Shown here: positions 5,523 to 8,306 of the stretch, piece by piece
How the letters are laid out: the number at the start of each line of letters is the position of its first letter
How positions within the stretch are numbered: position 1 is the stretch's first letter
The notes under the pieces: generated by a model
What the model was told of the DNA's origin: nothing
Databases searched by the model: none
What the model saw: only the letters and a program-made list of their open reading frames with translations
DNA from: an uncultured Flavobacteriales bacterium
Lineage (GTDB): Bacteria; Bacteroidota; Bacteroidia; Flavobacteriales; Vicingaceae
Assembly: GCA_913052515.1 (NCBI GenBank)
Contig: CAJXFJ010000054.1
Coordinates: 1 to 8,306 of the forward strand
Length of the DNA stretch: 8,306 nt
Direction: 5' to 3'
Made by a program: the position numbers and the translations under genes

Positions 5523-7631
5523 ATGAAATTTCTATACTTCTCTTTGCTCATGGTTTTGAGCACTTTTTTTACTTCATTCAGTCAGGCTCAAAATAGTGCA
5601 GATTATTACCTTTTAGATTCAATTAACCTTAGTGAGATCAGTAAAGAAGATTCTTTACACATTGAAAAACACTTAGCCCTTTTTCATCAAACAGATTCTT
5701 TGCCTTCCAAATTAGATGCCTTACAAAACTTAACCCTTTGTTATGCCTATGACCTAATTCTACGATATATGGACGTAATGGAGAAGCTTGCCTTAGAAGG
5801 TCTATCTAAATCTAAAACGAAATCAGATAGTAGTGTTTTCGGCTACCATTATGCTGCCTCCTTTTATAACAGAGGGTTTGTGCAAAAAGAATTAGATGCT
5901 TTTAGCCAAGCTTTAATTAACTACCAAAAGGCGGAAGATATATTTAAGAAATACGGTCATTTAGAAGCCGTTTCGGTTGTTTATAATAGTAAAGGTCACA
6001 TACAATCATCAATAGGTTTAGTTGAAGAAGCAATTGAAAATTATAATAAATCCATTGACTTAGCATTAGAAACGAAATCTGAGCAAAGACTTTGTGAAGC
6101 GTATTTAAATTTTGCGAATCTAAACTCAGATCTTGATGAAGAAGAATTAACCTTTGAGTACTTAGACAAAGCCTTGCAATTAGCAGAAGCTAATGACTTG
6201 AAGCGATACATAGCACTAGTGAAAGCTGAAAAGGCCTATAACTATGAACGATTCAATCGAAAGGAAAATGTTATTGAAGACTACCAAGATGCCATTTCTG
6301 ATTACCTAGAACTTGAGGATTTTAGATTGGCCAGTATAGCTCTTACCAACTTATCTAGACATTATTTTGACTTAACCAATGATCTACATGGGGCGGATAG
6401 CATAGTACAACTAGCTATTGAAAATGCTGAAAAGGCAAACATTAAACGTCAAAAGATGGAAGCCATTTTTAGATTAGGCTCATTTTACTATAAAAGTGAG
6501 GCTTTTCAGAAATCGTTGCCCTATTTTGAAAAGGTTTTGCAGTATTCTGAAGAAACTCAAAATGAACGCTTAGCGCAAAATGTAAGAGAATATTTGTATC
6601 AGGTATACGAGCAGTTAGGTATGTCACAAAAGGCTTTAAAAGTTTTAGAAAGCTTTCATAAGCTAGAAATTGAAACTCAAAATAATGACAATAAACTAGC
6701 CCTGGCTCGGCAAAGTGAAAAACATAAGTACCAAAGTCAAAAAGCTGAAGATGATTTAAAGAATGCACAAGAAATAGCTTTCGTAGAAAGCGAGGCTAAA
6801 CGGCAACGAAATTTTGCTATTTCAGTAGGCTTGGTTAGTTTAATCATTTTGGTGGCGCTTATTATAATTTACTCCAAGCTTAAACAAATTAGGAAGCAGA
6901 AAGAAGAGTTAAACACGGCCTACGAAAAATTGGAGAAAAGCAAAGAGAATGAGGTTTTAGCTTCTAACTTAAAGGCTTTACAGTCTCAAATGAATCCTCA
7001 TTTTATTTTTAATGCCTTAAACTCAATTCAAGCTTTGGTTCTTCGAGGGCAGGTAGAGTCTTCTTATGAATTCATTAATAAATTTGCTGCTTTAATACGA
7101 GAAACGCTGAACTTTTCAGAGAAAGAGTTTGTTCCCTTAGCAGAAGAATTTAAATTATTACAAACTTACCTCGCATTAGAAAAACTAAGATTTAAAGAAG
7201 AGTTTGAATATCAATTTGATGCAGAAGGGGTAAATCAAAACCTTAAAATTCCTCCGATGTTAATCCAGCCATTTATTGAAAATGCCCTAAAACATGGATT
7301 ACTGCACAAAGAAAAGGACAGAAAACTAAGCTTGCATTTTAAGCAAGAAGAGGTATTGGTTTGTACCGTAGTAGATAATGGAATTGGACGTGAAGCCTCG
7401 AGGAAAATTAAAGAGCGTAGAATGAAGGAGCACAAATCTTTCGCCATAAGTGCTATTGAAAAACGATTTAGACTCTTACAAGAAAAGCACCAGGTAAATA
7501 TTGGATTTGAATATCAAGATTTAATGGAAAATGGGCAATCTTTAGGAACAAAAGTGACGATACGAATTCCTTTTCAAGACTTAGGTAAAGAAAGTGAAGC
7601 CAGTGCTCAAACTTTTAAAGCTCAATCTTAA
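5523..7631 (+). CDS. TPR-containing LytS-type sensor histidine kinase
   Basis: A 702-residue membrane sensor that should phosphorylate the adjacent LytTR regulator. An N-terminal signal peptide (hydrophobic, ending SFSQAQ near residue 23) exports a sensor region of about seven tetratricopeptide repeats (about 107-395), followed by a charged helix, one membrane span (431-450) and a cytoplasmic coiled coil (452-486). The His_kinase core then has phospho-acceptor His493 in QMNPHFIFNALNS. The ATPase domain carries the N-box PPMLIQPFIENALKHG (577-592, Glu586 and Asn587) and DNGIG (618-622). HKSFAISAIEKRFRLL replaces the usual glycine-rich G2 box, as in many Bacteroidota relatives. The frame continues to a TTG at 5490, but ATG 5523 puts the signal peptide at the N-terminus and fits the promoter. 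The TPRs suggest a protein or peptide partner in the periplasm. The signal is unknown. Confidence 0.93.
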   Translation: MKFLYFSLLMVLSTFFTSFSQAQNSADYYLLDSINLSEISKEDSLHIEKHLALFHQTDSLPSKLDALQNLTLCYAYDLILRYMDVMEKLALEGLSKSKTKSDSSVFGYHYAASFYNRGFVQKELDAFSQALINYQKAEDIFKKYGHLEAVSVVYNSKGHIQSSIGLVEEAIENYNKSIDLALETKSEQRLCEAYLNFANLNSDLDEEELTFEYLDKALQLAEANDLKRYIALVKAEKAYNYERFNRKENVIEDYQDAISDYLELEDFRLASIALTNLSRHYFDLTNDLHGADSIVQLAIENAEKANIKRQKMEAIFRLGSFYYKSEAFQKSLPYFEKVLQYSEETQNERLAQNVREYLYQVYEQLGMSQKALKVLESFHKLEIETQNNDNKLALARQSEKHKYQSQKAEDDLKNAQEIAFVESEAKRQRNFAISVGLVSLIILVALIIIYSKLKQIRKQKEELNTAYEKLEKSKENEVLASNLKALQSQMNPHFIFNALNSIQALVLRGQVESSYEFINKFAALIRETLNFSEKEFVPLAEEFKLLQTYLALEKLRFKEEFEYQFDAEGVNQNLKIPPMLIQPFIENALKHGLLHKEKDRKLSLHFKQEEVLVCTVVDNGIGREASRKIKERRMKEHKSFAISAIEKRFRLLQEKHQVNIGFEYQDLMENGQSLGTKVTIRIPFQDLGKESEASAQTFKAQS

Positions 7632-7639
7632 AAAGCCAT

Positions 7640-7647
7640 TATTCTTG
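7640..7647 (+). promoter_or_regulatory. Degenerate -7-like element before the response regulator
   Basis: TATTCTTG matches TAnnTTTG at 7 of 8 positions and sits 4 bases before the ATG at 7652, exactly as the kinase promoter sits before its own ATG (12 of 15 bases identical, 7640-7654 versus 5511-5525). No -33 box is evident, so it may be a weak internal promoter or chance. Confidence 0.25.
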
Positions 7648-7651
7648 TAAA

Positions 7652-8306
7652 ATGGAAATATACCGTGCTTTAATTGTAGACGATGAAAAAGATGCAAGAG
7701 ATAATTTAGATCTTTTGCTAAAGCGTTTTTGCCCAGAAGTAAAAGTTTTAGGTGCTTTTAATACTTTACCCAAAGCGGTTTCTTATTTAAAAGAGAACGA
7801 AGTAGATGTGGTGTTTTTGGATGTAGAAATGCCCGAATATGCCGGTTATGAAATTCAAACATTACTCCCAAAAATTAACTTCGAAATTGTATTTGTTACC
7901 GCTTACGACCAATATGCCATAAAAGCTTTTGAACTTTCAGCTTTAGACTATTTGTTGAAACCTGTAGAGATAATACGATTAAAAGAAGCCGTTGAACGCC
8001 TAAAGCAAAAGACTGAATTAAATACCATAAGTCAGCGAATGGATGCTTTTCAGAAACATTTTCACAAAGGAGTTTCTGTGGTAGAAAAAGGAGCACGAAG
8101 TTGGATAGTTGCGGCACAAATTGTTGCATTAGAAGGACAAGCTGCTTATACCAAACTCTACACTGTTGATAAGGTATACACCTTAAGTAGAAACCTCGCA
8201 CAAGTTGAGAAAGAATTAGAGCTTCCGCAGTTTTTTAGAACACATAAATCTTGGATTGTGAATCTAAATAAGGTAACAGAAGTGAATTACAGCAAGAATT
8301 TACTTC
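7652..8306 (+). CDS. LytTR-family response regulator, C-terminus cut by window edge
   Basis: Transcription factor partner of the upstream kinase. The receiver domain (about 4-120) shows the acidic pocket Asp10-Asp11, phospho-acceptor Asp57 in VVFLDVEMP, Thr83 in VFVTAY and Lys103 in LLKPV. The LytTR DNA-binding domain begins near 138 (GVSVVEKGARSWIV), with the typical FFRTHKSWIVNLNKV at its C-terminal side. The window holds 218 codons with no stop; the family is usually about 235-250 residues, so some 20-30 are missing. It starts 20 bp after the kinase stop, so co-transcription is likely. Such regulators bind paired direct repeats upstream of their targets. The targets here cannot be told from the sequence. 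Confidence 0.95.
   Translation, partial: MEIYRALIVDDEKDARDNLDLLLKRFCPEVKVLGAFNTLPKAVSYLKENEVDVVFLDVEMPEYAGYEIQTLLPKINFEIVFVTAYDQYAIKAFELSALDYLLKPVEIIRLKEAVERLKQKTELNTISQRMDAFQKHFHKGVSVVEKGARSWIVAAQIVALEGQAAYTKLYTVDKVYTLSRNLAQVEKELELPQFFRTHKSWIVNLNKVTEVNYSKNLL

Noticed and set aside
6469..6768. Open frame on the minus strand
   Set aside because: Antisense shadow of the TPR region of the kinase gene.
7235..7447. Open frame on the minus strand
   Set aside because: Antisense shadow of the kinase ATPase domain.
7896..8201. Open frame on the minus strand
   Set aside because: Antisense shadow of the LytTR regulator, whose coding frame is unmistakable.

Overview
The window looks like chromosomal DNA from an AT-rich member of the Bacteroidota, probably a flavobacterium- or cytophaga-like marine or free-living lineage. 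The phylum call rests on several perfect TAnnTTTG -7 promoter elements at sensible distances from starts, the lack of Shine-Dalgarno sequences, and the TPR-containing LytS-type histidine kinase paired with a LytTR regulator, a common arrangement in that phylum. The finer placement is a guess.

Layout, left to right. (1) 1-1447, minus strand: malate synthase A (aceB), running off the left edge and missing roughly its last 50 residues. (2) 1448-1558: a compact divergent promoter region with two identical TATATTTG elements, a perfect 12-bp palindrome and repeated TTCGC half-sites. (3) 1559-3043, plus strand: a RamB/ScfR-like regulator (HTH, degenerate ImmA/IrrE-like domain, cysteine-containing C-terminal domain), probably the local regulator of the glyoxylate cycle. 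(4) 5441 down to 3040, minus strand: an AlkD-like HEAT-repeat DNA glycosylase, a patatin-like phospholipase and a small M50-like membrane metalloprotease, the last two overlapping. This block meets the regulator gene tail to tail with a 4-bp overlap. (5) 5442-5522: a second divergent promoter region with an inverted repeat. (6) 5523-7631 and 7652-8306, plus strand: a periplasmic-TPR histidine kinase and its LytTR response regulator, the latter running off the right edge.

How the parts fit: aceB and its divergent regulator form a plausible self-contained acetate/fatty-acid response module. The kinase and response regulator form a two-component system whose signal probably enters through periplasmic TPRs. 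The alkD-patatin-M50 block has no obvious shared pathway; repair or membrane stress would be speculation. No tRNA, rRNA, CRISPR array, insertion sequence or phage gene was recognised. No known defence system is complete here, and I do not see a clearly new one. The most testable novelties are the TTCGC operator array, the inverted-repeat-embedded promoters and the predicted leaderless kinase mRNA.
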